Shown in pieces: positions 52,506 to 64,000 of a stretch of 64,000 nt of DNA. Origin of the DNA: Phoronis australis. Taxonomy: Eukaryota > Phoronida > Phoronidae. Below the pieces are notes generated by a model, which saw only the letters and a list, made by a program, of their open reading frames with translations, had not been told where the DNA came from and did not search any database. Position numbers and translations under genes: made by a program. Position 1 is the stretch's first letter. The number at the start of each line of letters is the position of its first letter. The stretch lies in the NCBI GenBank assembly GCA_002633005.1, contig NMRA01000956.1, positions 1-64,000 on the forward strand, in the 5' to 3' direction.

Positions 52506-52713
52506 TATACTCGGGAACCCAATGGTCGTCCGCCTAAGCATAAAACCGGCTTGTTGTCGTACTNAGAAAACGTTTGAATCAACGAATACTCTATATTTGT
52601 GAGAGTTAAATCAAATCCTATTCAGATCATAACTTTGAAGTGGAATGATTGGGTGAGTACGACAACAAGCCGGTTTTATGCTTAGGCGGACGACCATTGG
52701 GTTCCCGAGTATA
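52506..52713. repeat. 58-bp perfect inverted repeat with N in the loop
   Basis: 52506-52563 and 52656-52713 are exact reverse complements. The N at 52564 directly follows the left arm. Weaker TGGCCAGTT/AACTGGCTA similarity continues outside. Confidence 0.9.
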
Positions 52714-52871
52714 TAACTGGCTAAACAACCCACGCCGGCCAGAGCACAAAGAAGCCTATGCTGACAAAGCTAGGTTGGCTGCTAGAATGTAGCCGACTTT
52801 GTGCTGGAGGTCGGAATGAGATATTATCATGGCATTGGGGGTACTAAAATGAGGGCAGAATGAGTTACCTT

Positions 52872-53150
52872 CGGCTTCGGCAAAAAATAATTCAAAAGTG
52901 TAGCAGACAACTTCTTGGCGACTTTTAAAATCGCGGGCTGATCCACATTTTCAGGTCTCTTTCCATAAAGATCCCAGCTCGTAATGCCCTCTATTGGTGG
53001 TGAAACTCGTCTGCTGCGAGACTGGCTCTCTTCTGAGGCTTAGACTGACACATAACATCGGGGTGCGGGGGGGCTGATTTTTTTGATCATTGCAGACGTG
53101 AAATGGGCGCTGCCCCGCGCTTCCGAAGTGCTGCTGCACGTAGAGCTGTT
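52872..53150 (-). promoter_or_regulatory. possible REC8 non-coding first exon and promoter
   Basis: Because the ATG exon begins with an acceptor, an upstream exon must exist. On the minus strand a donor-like GCCGAAG/GTAACT occurs at 52872. The preceding sequence is moderately GC-rich (TGCAGCAGCACTTCGGAAGC near 53120). This is only the best-looking candidate within 3 kb. Confidence 0.25.
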
Positions 53151-53754
53151 GAAAAAATATTTTTTATTGAAACCCCACGCTATAGTCTAATTAATTAATT
53201 AATAATTGAACGTTGAGGCCGGGGACATGCGTCTCAACGCCGCGGTGAAAGTGGGTAGATCCCTACAGTAAGGCTGAAATGTGTTTGAAAGTATCCGGTA
53301 CTCTTTCCCCTTCAGTTTAGCTAAAGAGGTCATATGAGACGAATTTTGCTCAAATTAATTTTACTCAAGCGTGTAACTTTAGTCTAAAAACAGGCATAGC
53401 ACTTTCAATAAATAGCATGGCATCAGTATTTAAATGAGTAGAATTTTTTTTGAGAATAGTTTAATTCTTAAAGTTCGGGTGGTGCGTCAACAAGATGGCG
53501 ACCGAAATAAATAACATATGCATGTATCATCACATTTTATCAAGTAAAAGAAAAAATACAAACAAGAATATAATTTTTGAAATGTTTTGTTCCCAAAGTG
53601 TTGAATAAATGGAAAAAGTATCCCTTCAAGTTGAAATTCCTATGAATTATTAATGACGTGAACGTTGTTCAAATTTCGTTATAATAAATAATACACGTTT
53701 TATTAGCAAAGTTGTTGCAATAAGGCAACTCATGTAATCACATTTCTTGTGCGA

Positions 53755-53826
53755 CGAAAAGAATAATGATACTGGTATAAAAAGAACAATGATACTGGTA
53801 TAAAAAGAACAATGATACTGGTACAA
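53755..53826 (+). repeat. 23-bp tandem repeat, 3 units
   Basis: Unit AATGATACTGGTATAAAAAG plus AAC. Confidence 0.93.
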
Positions 53827-54021
53827 AAATCTCCAAAGCTGCATTCTTTATCAATAAACGAGGATCTTATTCACCGAGGATTAATGCTTTTCATTCAAGT
53901 TGAATTCACCAACCTTAAACCAGGATAAATTTTTCCCGAGGAAACCCGGTTATTTTTTTCCGTGCCGCGGTTTACTGTTAGTAAAGCAAAGCCACACGGC
54001 TTTAGGCATTTTTGTATCCGG

Positions 54022-54135
54022 ACCAAAATTCGTTTCTAGGTGTAAAATATGAAAGTTTTGTTGTAATGTGATCTTCAACACCAAAATTCGTTTCTAGATG
54101 TAAAATACTAAAGTTTTGTTGCAATGTGATTTTCA
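54022..54135 (+). repeat. tandem duplication of about 52 bp
   Basis: AAAATTCGTTTCTAGGTGTA ... TTGTTGTAATGTGAT is repeated with a few substitutions, starting at about 54026 and 54081. Confidence 0.8.
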
Positions 54136-55332
54136 GCAGTTTCATTCGCCATAATCGGGTCCATCAACTTCAGAGTGCCTACAAACCCGTCTTCCATCAC
54201 AAAAAACAGGTTTGGATATAAATCGCGTACTAGGTCATGAAATTCATCTCAAATTGTTCCTCGGTCAAATTGGACACAGTCTCAGAGTCTCGAAAGAAGT
54301 AAAAGTTCGTAATTACGTGAGTTCCGGCTTTAAAATTTGGCTTGTCACGTCGTGTCGATTTTACTCAATACGAACTATAGCAAATACAACGAACAGTCTG
54401 ATCTTTTCAAACTTAGAAACTGATTACGTCAGTCTCCTCTGGGTAAGGAACTAGTTGATATCACTTAAATTACTGATGGCGACAAATGGTTTAAAGCAAA
54501 AGTTCGCTTCTTGTGCGAAACGCGCTACGTGCGTAATTCACTGCACTTGAACACGCTTAAGAAAATAATTATTGGGGGTTGGGGAGTTAGCAAACCTTGA
54601 GTACGAAGCACCACCCACTTACAGGTTATTTTTTTAGCGTTATCTACCGATTAGAATGTATAACTCTGGCGATTTTGTTGAGAAGCACATGTTTAGAGGA
54701 CTCGTTACTGCAGCGTTAGGAGACTTGTTGAAATATGTCAATTTATAAACCTATATTAAAGTTAGAATTAAACCTATTAAGTAAACATTATGCTTTTAAT
54801 AATATTGCGTTGTAAACGCGATACGTTGACAACTGCGTTTACTTTATGTGATAGATTAACTCGATAACCAGTATCAAGCTTCTTTTTCAAACTTTAATAA
54901 AACTTAGCTCAATAACGATTTCAACGAGACTCGTGTTAATGAGATATGTGGTCCATAGGTTGTGTTGGCCTTTATTGACTTCGCCCACTTGAGTAGTTTA
55001 AACTGATGTCCGGCATTGGATGTGCCACTAGCAAGGTTATGCTATATGTTGGACAGATTCGACTTCAGTAGCCATAACATTTGTGAATTTATAGTACAAG
55101 TTGACTATTCAGACATAAAACGACCCTGTTCTTCATGCTTTTGCACATTAAACGAATCCTGATTACATATGGAAATCACGTTCGTGCATTGGTACATTAA
55201 GAGATGTTTTCTTTCTTAAAGTCTGGTTTTCATGCATTTTGACATTTGTAGCTGAAACTGAACGGATTTAAAAAGAATGTGCGATGAAGCCGACATTGCA
55301 GTACAACCATTCTTAACCAACACAGTAAAGTT

Positions 55333-55722
55333 GGCACGCTGGGAGACTCTGGGACATGTACCTTCACGACCGCGTGGCACGCTGGAAGAGTCTGGGAGAT
55401 GTACCTTCACGACCGCGTGGCGGCACGCTGGGAGAGACTGGGACATGTACCTTCACGACCGCGTGGCACGCTGGGAGAGTCTGGGACATGTACCTTCACG
55501 ACCGCGTGGCACGCTGGGAGAGTCTGGGACATGTACCTTCACGACCGCGTGGCACGCTGGGAGAGTCTGGGAGATGTACCTTCACGACCGCGTGGCACGC
55601 TGGGAGAGTCTGGGACATGTACCTTCACGACCGCGTGGCACGCTGGGAGAGTCTGGGACATGTACCTTCACGACCGCGTGGCACGCTGGGAGAGTCTGGG
55701 ACATGTACCTTTACTACCACGT
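55333..55722 (+). repeat. 43-bp minisatellite, about 9 units, open in all + frames
   Basis: Unit starts GGCACGCTGGGAGAGTCTGG and ends TACCTTCACGACCGCGT. Because 43 is not a multiple of 3 and the unit has no stop in any + frame, three overlapping ORFs encode the same 43-residue pattern from different offsets. No splice or gene context supports coding. Confidence 0.95.
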
Positions 55723-57592
55723 AAACTCAGTGAGCGTTTTTTTTTTGCAACAGCACACCTAATTGGAAAAATGACTTTTAAATGGAAACTGATCCAGAAA
55801 ACGTTCTAAACATTAGCTAGTCGTCAGCTCGCAGAGTTGCTGCAGGTGCTCGTACAAAAACTGCAATGTGTGCCGATCACAATTACTGATAGCGTTTAAG
55901 TTAAATTAAACGACGCGTCTGGTCTTTTTCAATTCTGATTTCTAAATAATGATCTCACTCTGATAGAATGAAAAGTCATTCTTTTTAAACGATTAAGGCG
56001 AGAAATCTTTGCAAGCGTTTGACTCAGACACGGTTCAAAGTCATAACGTATAAACAGAGGCAACGCACTCTCGGCTAGGATTACGCTTTGCAAAAACATT
56101 GCTTTCTGATCTGCGTAGCGTGTTGAAAAACATTCCTCGCTCGCCCTATTCTCGGTGTTAATAGCAGGCTATATTTTGACTTGAAGACTTTTAATTATCA
56201 GTTTGATACTGAGCATAGATGGCGATGTTGTCGTAATGACTAATGGCGTACGCGCGCGACGTGTCCAAAAGAATTATGCCTTAGCGTTGATTTCCATAAA
56301 CTATCATACATAAATAAACTTTATACGTGTGAGTAAGGTTTAAAAAAGAACTTTAAAGCAGCAATTCCAAAAACTAAGATAAAAATATATCTTTCATAGT
56401 CGCAAAAGTCTTTATTAAATTTTCTATAGTACTGAGTTGTATTTGTTATTTTTGTTGTTAAAAATACCAAAAATACCCGAAATTATACTACCTGTTATTT
56501 CTAGTTAGTGACTACAGTGCAAATTAAATATGTACACTCTTTCTCTTTATATGTTATCGCCAACTGCCAACGTGATCCAAAATTCCTATCATTACCTGAT
56601 TTATCGCACAGTGTCCACTTATAAACCCAAGGTCGCAACAGCGTTTAGCTGTACCTCACAGAAAGTGGATTCGTTTTGTTTATGTCTGACGTTATCTTAT
56701 CTGCGAATCAAACTCATAAATGCTTTGAAAGCAAACTATCAACTCCAGAACAACTGTGAAACACATTTCTCTGTTTTCGGGAAAAGTGTTTTTCCATGGC
56801 CAGCAAACCACACTGGACCTTTATTTCGCCAAGATCATTCTTGTTATGACTTCAGAGCTCGTGTTTGGTGACAAATCAACGCGTCACTTCTGTTTCAAAT
56901 ACGTTTTTTATGAAACATATGGAAAATACGTGCGTTCCGGGCCTACGTCACAAGCCACACAGAATTTAAATACCCCGTGCCGAAGACAACTTAGGAGACA
57001 CGCTTTGGTACACGTTAAGAACTGGAAATTGCGCAAATGAGAATTTTATGACCAGTTTGCCCAACAGGAACACTTTGTTGCGGAATTCGGATGGAATCAT
57101 AAACCGACTCCCTTATCAAACCCCAGGCGCTACTGCGAATCATTCTCCCACCGCAGTGTATTTCTCTGTCAATTTTGTAATTCATTACAACTAAGCGTAG
57201 TTTGATAACCGAACACACAGCTGAATTGCAATGCGGCAACTCTCCAAGTCATTCAGACTTTAGTAAACATGTTAATGTGTAGCGTACATTGAATTTCAAA
57301 ATGATGGTAAATAACAATGAGTTCAAAGAGTCACGTAATAAATACTTTGTGATATTAGTTCTGTGTGTTGCAAACACTGCTTCTTCATAAAAAGCGAAAT
57401 TTAATAAAAAGTCAACTTAAAGAACAAGAGTTTTTCAGTACCCCACATTCTCCTGTCATGACTGGATGACAAATGACTCCATTGGAGATAGGGCAGCGAT
57501 GAGGCACGTATTCTAGCAGTTCAAATGTAATATTTATCCGGGGGTACTCACCTTCAAATTAAGTCTGATTGCGCTGCTGAAGCATTATCAGT

Positions 57593-57904
57593 ATTCTCAC
57601 CACCACCATCACCAGCACCATCATCATTACCACCACCATCACCATCACCATTACCATCACCACTATCACCACCACCACCATCCTCATCATCATCGCCATT
57701 ATCACCACTGCAACAACTACAACCACCATCACCGTTATCCATCGTCATCACCGTGCATCACGTTGCTGTAGTCATCAACATCGATATAATCCTCACCATT
57801 ACTACCGTCATCCTATCATCGACGTCCACATTATCGTCATAGTTTTTACTATCACCATCATCGTCAACAACAACATTAGTAGCAACATCATCACCACCAC
57901 CACC

Positions 57905-57957
<53 letters not shown>

Positions 57958-57960
57958 TCA
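57593..57960 (+). repeat. CCA/TCA trinucleotide microsatellite
   Basis: Long CACCAC and CATCAT runs with interruptions. The minus strand reads as Asp/Gly-rich ORFs, a product of the triplet period. Confidence 0.95.
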
Positions 57961-58805
57961 TGTTAGGATTTCATCGCAATCATTGCCCTCAGAAAAAACC
58001 TTTGTTCTGTGTTTTGCGTCATTCGCCGAGGAATTAAGAAAAATATGCTCGACTGCTGTTGCGTGAAAAATACTTACAAATTATTACAAACGCTGTGAAT
58101 TTGTAAAATTCAATAGCAGATACAAACCTATGTTTCTTTTTTATTTATGTCTGACCCAGAAAACTGACTAATTTTCCATTATGTGGTAGTACCTACAAAA
58201 AGCCAAACGCTGATTGTACTGCAGTGTTACTAATGTAAATAAGTGTTTATCAAACTCTTTACGTCACATTATTCGAGTTGGGAGTACATACTGCATTTGG
58301 GAAAAATCTGCCCGAGCGTTTTTTCATTTTTGTCGTTGCAAAAATATGCCTTGATCTGAGAGGTCCTATTTAGCGCCAAACATATTGAATGACGTTAACC
58401 CCCCATAGTTTTCTTGTGAGTTAGGACCAGATAAAAAGATGACTAGGCTTACAAGAACCCAGTATAGTGTTTATATAAATCATACTAACCTAACTTAAGT
58501 TTACGTTGCAAAAAACACCCATCCATTACTCCTATGACGTATCAGATGGTGGACATACTTGTCAAAGCTTGCTGTGCCTATATACAGGAATGGAAAGGCA
58601 CAAACGCCGTTTGAATTTTTGCGAATATCTCTTTTTGTGTCGTCTTCAATCAGAAGAAACTTAGCGAGTTACAGTTTTCGTCAATATTATAAACGTTTAA
58701 GCCACATGCAAAGTCAAATAATTAAATTCAAACCGGCCTATGAAACAAGTTCATTACCTGGTGTTTATGCTATTTAGCACATTTGGTGCATTTATTATGC
58801 CAAAA

Positions 58806-60520
58806 ATCGTTGCAGGCTTTAGAAAAAAACCTATTACTCTGTAGATATTTTTATTTTGCCTAAATTAATAACTAAATATTTGTTGAGGGATAGTGGCAGA
58901 TTTCAGTGCCTCTTCTTGGATTTCAAAACAGCATTTTATTGTGTCTGGACGGTGTATAGAATATTGAGTGAAATGTATAAAAGTAGTAAACCATGTAAAT
59001 CCTTGAAGCAAGATGGAACAATTCCAGATTACTTTTAGTGTTCGTTACAATTCCATATTACTTTTAGTGTTCGTTATAATTACATATTACTTTTAGTGTT
59101 CGTTACAATTCCATATTACTTTTAGTGTTCGTTACAATTCCATATTACTTTTAGTGTTCGTTACAATTCCAGATTACTTTTAGTGTTCGTTACAATTACA
59201 TATTACTTTTAGTGTTCGTTACAATTACATATTACTTTTAGTGTTCGTTACAATTACATATTACTTTTAGTGTTCGTAAGGAATGTGTCAATTGCCTCAC
59301 TTTTTAATTCCTTTGTTTATCAACGATTTAGAGTATGAGCTACAAGCAGATAACTCGACTCTTGGTGTGTAAGTCGCCTTCTTAAAAGTGTACTGTCTCC
59401 TGTTTGCTAACGACTTAGTAATATTTGCAAACACAGCGTTTAATTTTCAAAGGACTATAAATTATCTTGAAATAATGTGTAACATTGAAATTAGTAATTA
59501 ATATGACAAAAATGAAAGTTTCGGTTTTTCAAAAGGCGGCTATGCAAGAAGCTCCGAAAAATGGTTTTTAAATAGGAAATTACTTGTAGTGTCTCGCTCT
59601 AAGTACTGTTAAGAACACGTGGAAGAAGAGACAAACAATTTAGCAGGTCAAGCATACAAAGCCTTGTTTATAATGAAAAAACAAATGTTCCAGTTTGAAG
59701 AGGTACCGATAACCACTTGGCTGCATATTTGTGATAGTATGGTTAAACCATTGCTGCAATATGGTTCAGAGATATAAGGTTTCATCCTGAAGCAGGTGTG
59801 GAAAATTTACATCATAAATTCTGCAAAATTGTTACTGGGCATTGGACATAGTGTCCCCAAAGTAGCGGCAAGGGAAGAGCTGAAAAGGTACTCCATATTG
59901 ACATTAAAATGTTCTTTTATTATTTCTTTCATTATTGCATACTGGTTGAAGTTACCGAATTTTGTAAAAAAGATGTAACATAATTTGTCTAAACGAAATA
60001 TCAACTGTCGACACGTGTGAAGCAGTTACTGTTTAAATTTAGATTGAAACTTGCTGTTTTAGAAATTCAGTTGGTTGGGATGAGCGGCTATTTTTGAGAG
60101 AGTTAAAACAAACATATTTGAACATGGGTGGGCAACAGTGACATGAGTAATTATTGAGGGATAGTGCATTAGATACCTACGAGAATGTAAACACCCATTA
60201 CTTATAGAAAGGTATGTCACTAGTGTTAACACCGGGAATGATATGAAAGTTTTAGCAAGAATGCGATGTTCAAATCATAACTTACAAGTAGAAAGAGGAA
60301 GGCATTTGAAAATTCAAAGACAGAAAAAATTATTCGCTGTTTGTGATCGACACGTTGTACAAGGCGAATATCATTTTTATATTGCTATTCCACTTTATGA
60401 CGATTTAAGAACAACTTTCAAGATTGTGAGAATGAAGTGTGAAATCACTTTAGAAACTATCATGTTGAAGAACTATAACTTGAATTTAACAAAGTGTTTG
60501 TTAGCAGATGGCAGCAGAAG
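58806..60520 (+). pseudogene. decayed non-LTR retrotransposon (LINE) reverse transcriptase
   Basis: Fragments in order: AGFRKK near 58814; GRFQCLFLDFKTAF near 58890 (RT palm, normally ..FIDF.KAFD); LFINDLEYELQ near 59320; YCLLFANDLVIF near 59392, the position of the YADD catalytic box, here FAND; MVKPLLQYGSEI near 59740; KLLLGIGHSVPKVAAREELK near 59830; and a C-terminal C-rich end near 60260-60410 (RCSNHNLQVERGR, CDRHVVQGEYHF, YDDLR). Frames shift and stops intervene. The 5' part, including the endonuclease, is missing. It lies outside any recognised gene. Confidence 0.85.
59027..59277 (+). repeat. 29-bp tandem array inside the LINE, about 8-9 units
   Basis: Unit ATTACTTTTAGTGTTCGTTA plus CAATTCCAT or CAATTACAT. 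It interrupts the RT between the PDYF and the GVRQG-equivalent (VRKECV) positions. Confidence 0.93.
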
Positions 60521-60524
60521 ACAG

Positions 60525-60775
60525 GGGCGGATCCAGGATTTTGAGTTGGGGAGGGGGGGGCAGGGCACGCGAATAACCAGAATTTCGCCACATGCGGGCA
60601 TTCAGCCTAAAATGTAGGGATGCAGGGGTCTTGAACTTTTTAGTTTGTGGACCTCATGACTAAGGATTTTATCAAGGCTCTCCCTCTGGGTGCGTGCAAT
60701 TCGCACCCCGAACAGCAATATGGGATCTGATAAAATTTTAGGAGGGACCATGGCCCCCTTGCCCCCCCCCCTAAA
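60525..60775 (+). mobile_element. MITE fragment with GGGGCGGATCCAGG end, cut by an N
   Basis: Begins ACAGGGGCGGATCCAGGATT, followed by a G run. C-rich DNA precedes the N at 60776. The left end resembles the end of the 52073-52310 element. The right end was not found. Confidence 0.4.
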
Positions 60776-60779
60776 NGAA

Positions 60780-63700
60780 GGCACGATTTTTGAAATGTAT
60801 TGTATAATTGTGTATATGGACCGAAGGCCTTTTGTACAACAACAAAATAAGCATCGAAACATTGCTTCGTAAAGCAATCGTTGCTTTACGACATTGTGGA
60901 ACATAAAAACATTGGAAACTTTTTTATTTCAAATAATATATTATTTAACTTGAGAAAGATGACCTTGTCCTGAGATTTTGTTTTCTTGGTATTAAATAAT
61001 AGCACAATAAGGCCATACTAAGCAACAGGCAAACTCAAATGTGAACCTTTAAAGTATGACGGAATTCAAACGGGATTTTTTAAGAAGAAACTTCTTGCCT
61101 TAGGTTGTTCATATCAACTAACCTTATTTTGCAATCCCAACAACGTAACATAATCGCCAGTTGGATTTCATTGGCGCGCTTTTGAGCAGGTCAAATTGAA
61201 AATTCTAATGTGACGCTATTTGAGCCAAAGCTGCTCTGAAACAAAGTGCGTGACCCCTATTGCTATGTCATAAAAATAAGACATACATTAAAATAAAACA
61301 TGAAATAACGATGTAACTGCTTGTGCAGCAGACTAAATTTGAGGTATTCACAATACAGAAAACACGCCGACGTAAGAATACCAGTATACAGTGAAATATG
61401 AAGTCGCTAAAACGTAAAACAGAGATGGCACAACAAAATTAGTCCATTTTTAAAGGGATTTCAATAAATAATTTAATTAGATATGACTTGTTTAGTAACC
61501 CATGTAAAGTCCACAATTTTGCCCGAGTTGCCTTTGTTTAGGCGACTGCGATGGAAAAATTAATTCGTTGATCCGAACATTTTTGCACATTTGTAGCAGG
61601 CAAAGCCCAAAATACAATATAGGACTATTTAAAAATACCCACACAAATAAATCAATACTTTGTCAAACCCGCTTAACATGTTCTCAACTTGTTTTCCTGG
61701 CTTTTTGAAATGAAGATGAACGTAAAATGCCTGTTAATAAGTCTGACTTCGATGAAACTACAATAGAAATCGAACAACAATAAGCTTACGTGTTCTTCAA
61801 AACTGGTAGAAGTTGTCGAAGCACTGAGATACCTCGACAGTTCCTATAAAAATACAGTCAGAATTAATCGGCCCCTTTGTTATACAGGTCTGGCTGTCAG
61901 GGAAAAAAACTTTTAAACCGAGTAACCGTTTGCGTGTTTGTAAGACTATGTACGTCTGGCAGCGAATGCAGCCGCTTGAGAAACGCTTGAGTAAAAACAA
62001 GAGACAAGTTTTTTAATAGCGTTGTGAGTGAAATTTGACTTATCCTTCAGACAAACTGAGATTCAAGTGTTTTCCGCTGAAACGTATTTACGGGCATAAA
62101 GAATGGGCGAATATCACGCAAAACATGCCCAAAAACACTGCCCGCGTCCTGTGAACGATGCTCTTGTTCACGCTTTTGTATTTGAAACAGTTTGCAAAAC
62201 TATACGAATAGTGTTTAAACGATTCAAGGAACTCGTAAAATCTTCGTTCCATGTCTACATGTGCAAAGATGTATCCGGGTCTGCTTCATGGACAAGGACT
62301 CAGACTTCAGCCAGAAATTGGAGTTTTGTCCCACGCAACTATTTCTGGGCAAAATTTAAATCTCAGTTGAACAAAAATGCAAAGTGCTTGAGAATAAAGA
62401 CGTAGCTATTTATTGAAATTATTTCTTTAAACTATTTCTACACTTAAATACTGTTACTTGGCTAACCCCTTTTTGGCAATTGTGAAGTTTGAGCGTAAGA
62501 CAATTCTCCTGAAACAGACCCATGGGATATACATTAATAATTCACGGAGCGATGTCATCACTGCAAAACATTTCATTTTACGCTTTGTCTGACTGTCGAA
62601 TATCGGCTCTACATGAAAGCCCCGGGTCAACACACTGAGATAAAGGATATTTTTCAATTATCACTTTAATGATAAAATACTTGTCAAGACTAAGTCGTTG
62701 CGGAGAGATAATGACAGTATCGGGTAAAAGATGACTCAAACGTAATTAACCACCAAACAAGTTCAGAAATTACGGAAATGCATAATTTCAACAGTAAAAA
62801 CAAGGAAACTCCGGCAGTAACTTTATTATAAACATTACACAGTGTATGGTCTGGACAATTTCTACGGTACATCGCTCGTAATGCAGATTAGCTTGAACAT
62901 AAATTTTAACATAAATTTGAGTTATGCTAAAATTGAAGCTGTTAGACATAGCACCGAACTTATGTCAAACGTATTCGAGTGACTGTAAGCTTTAAAAATT
63001 GTTTAAATTCCCATGAAAACAGCCATGTACTGATGTTCTCTACCACCATGTCAAGGCGCAGTCATTCTTTAGAAAATGCAAGACACGAAGTAAATTGATT
63101 AAAAAGTCCTAATATAAATATCAAAATTGCCGCATGTTTCCTTGGAAAAATGTACGAAAAGAACTTAAAACAAATAACAACGTATTCCAACGCCGACGTT
63201 AAAAATTCGCAGAACGCGCCCATGCATTGGCTATAGGTGGAAGAGTGACGGCAAAGGAAACGATTCCATGTCCAACCCTCTAAATTCCAGCTACGGGCCC
63301 CTAAACGCCTGGGAAACAATACTCTCACAGAAAAGGTGTACTACTCGAGATGAGCCGCTCAGAAGAGTGAAGTTTTCACCGACCGACTAGTTTCCTTACA
63401 GCGACTCGGAAAGGGCTACTGTCCTAGCAAAATTCCCTGTGAAATTGTACCTTTTCTTATTAAATTTCAACTTTGGACTCTGTAAAACATTCCTTTCAAA
63501 CCAGACCATTCTACTGAAGGTTTTGAACATTATCTTCATTTCCAAAATTATTTAAAATACCACACGTTATCGCCTCTTCACAAACGGTTTCAGTCTTAAC
63601 TGGACAAAACTGAATTCGACTGTCCAACAGCCATTACGAAAGAGGTCTTGTTGTTGAATAACTCCTGCAAAAGGGTGCTTCTTGAACAAAACCCAGCATA

Positions 63701-64000
63701 AAAGGGTGACTTCATAGAAGCTCCCCACACATGGATCATTTTTGAACCGTGGCTCACTAAAAGGGCGGGAATATCATCTGCACCTCTCCATCAATAGACA
63801 GTCGAGTACCCCCCGGGGCCTAAACCCCAATGCCGGACCAGCAAACACCAACCCAGCTGCGGTGCAAACTTTACACCCGCGCCTAAAATTGTCCACTTAC
63901 CCGCTTACCCGGTGACGGAACTCCATAACTGGGACCAAACTCCAGTAATGGACCTGCATAAGTAAGGGTAAGGAATTTCGTACTAGCGGAATAAATTCTG
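60780..64000. other. no recognisable gene or repeat
   Basis: AT-rich sequence with scattered short ORFs (longest about 100 codons at 62103-62405, no resemblance to a family I know). The last 250 bases are more C-rich. Nothing else could be supported. Confidence 0.5.

Larger units (their letters stand above)
53850..58550. other. gene-poor stretch upstream of REC8
   Basis: Apart from the tandem repeats listed separately, only short ORFs without recognisable domains. The 113-codon frame at 56530-56871 has no family resemblance, and codon use looks random. Confidence 0.5.

Noticed and set aside
57554-57961. Asp/Gly-rich minus-strand ORFs
   Set aside because: Translation of a CCA/TCA triplet microsatellite.
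62103-62405. 100-codon + strand ORF
   Set aside because: No domain, no splice or promoter context, no neighbouring exon-like sequence; kept only as a mention in the empty region.

Overview
This is eukaryotic nuclear DNA from a metazoan, most likely a marine invertebrate bilaterian. The coding sequence is split into short exons with GT-AG introns, introns are kilobases long, base composition is AT-rich, and introns and intergenic DNA are full of DNA transposons, a tRNA-derived SINE, a decayed LINE and many minisatellites. Four single N characters (1598, 28154, 52564, 60776) mark joins in a draft assembly, and each sits in or next to a repeat. I cannot name the species.

Two complete protein-coding genes can be assembled, and they converge tail to tail. 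On the + strand, 687-24350 holds a 17-exon gene encoding an 825-residue FHIP2A (FAM160B1/RAI16 family) protein. On the - strand, 50432 down to 27116 holds a 16-exon gene encoding a 605-residue REC8-type meiotic kleisin. All exon phases fit in both genes. The two gene ends are separated by about 2.8 kb (24351-27115), which should hold both 3' UTRs. I recognise no protein-coding gene between 50.45 and 64 kb. That stretch holds the presumed REC8 promoter and 5' UTR, minisatellites, MITE-like elements and a decayed LINE.

Repeats by region: 1.0-2.0 kb, a long-TIR element with a 9-bp target duplication; 2.9-5.3 kb, an element with 18-bp inverted ends; 5.4-6.0 kb, partial copies of FHIP2A exon 3 and arrays of acceptor-like repeats; 12.4-13.3 kb, a minisatellite and a SINE; 14.3-15.4 kb, a degenerate array of roughly 140-bp monomers carrying a CTAGTGGC box, broken by a SINE with a clear target duplication; 21.6-23.3 kb, a Kolobok-type element (TTAA target duplication) with a broken THAP transposase and an opposite-strand ORF resembling the P2X7 cytoplasmic zinc domain; 27.4-28.15 kb, a perfect 60-bp array; 36.9-38.5 kb, a 67-bp array and GTA-rich DNA; 44.5-46.7 kb, a second CTAGTGGC array; 48.4-49.5 kb, an ACTTGGCGAAAT element; 55.3-55.7 kb, a 43-bp array; 57.6-58.0 kb, a CCA/TCA microsatellite; 58.8-60.5 kb, the LINE.

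The two genes have no evident functional link: FHIP proteins act in dynein-adaptor (FTS-Hook-FHIP) complexes, and REC8 is the meiotic cohesin kleisin. Gene identities come from family similarity recalled from memory. Exon borders come from reading frame, phase and splice signals, not from transcripts.
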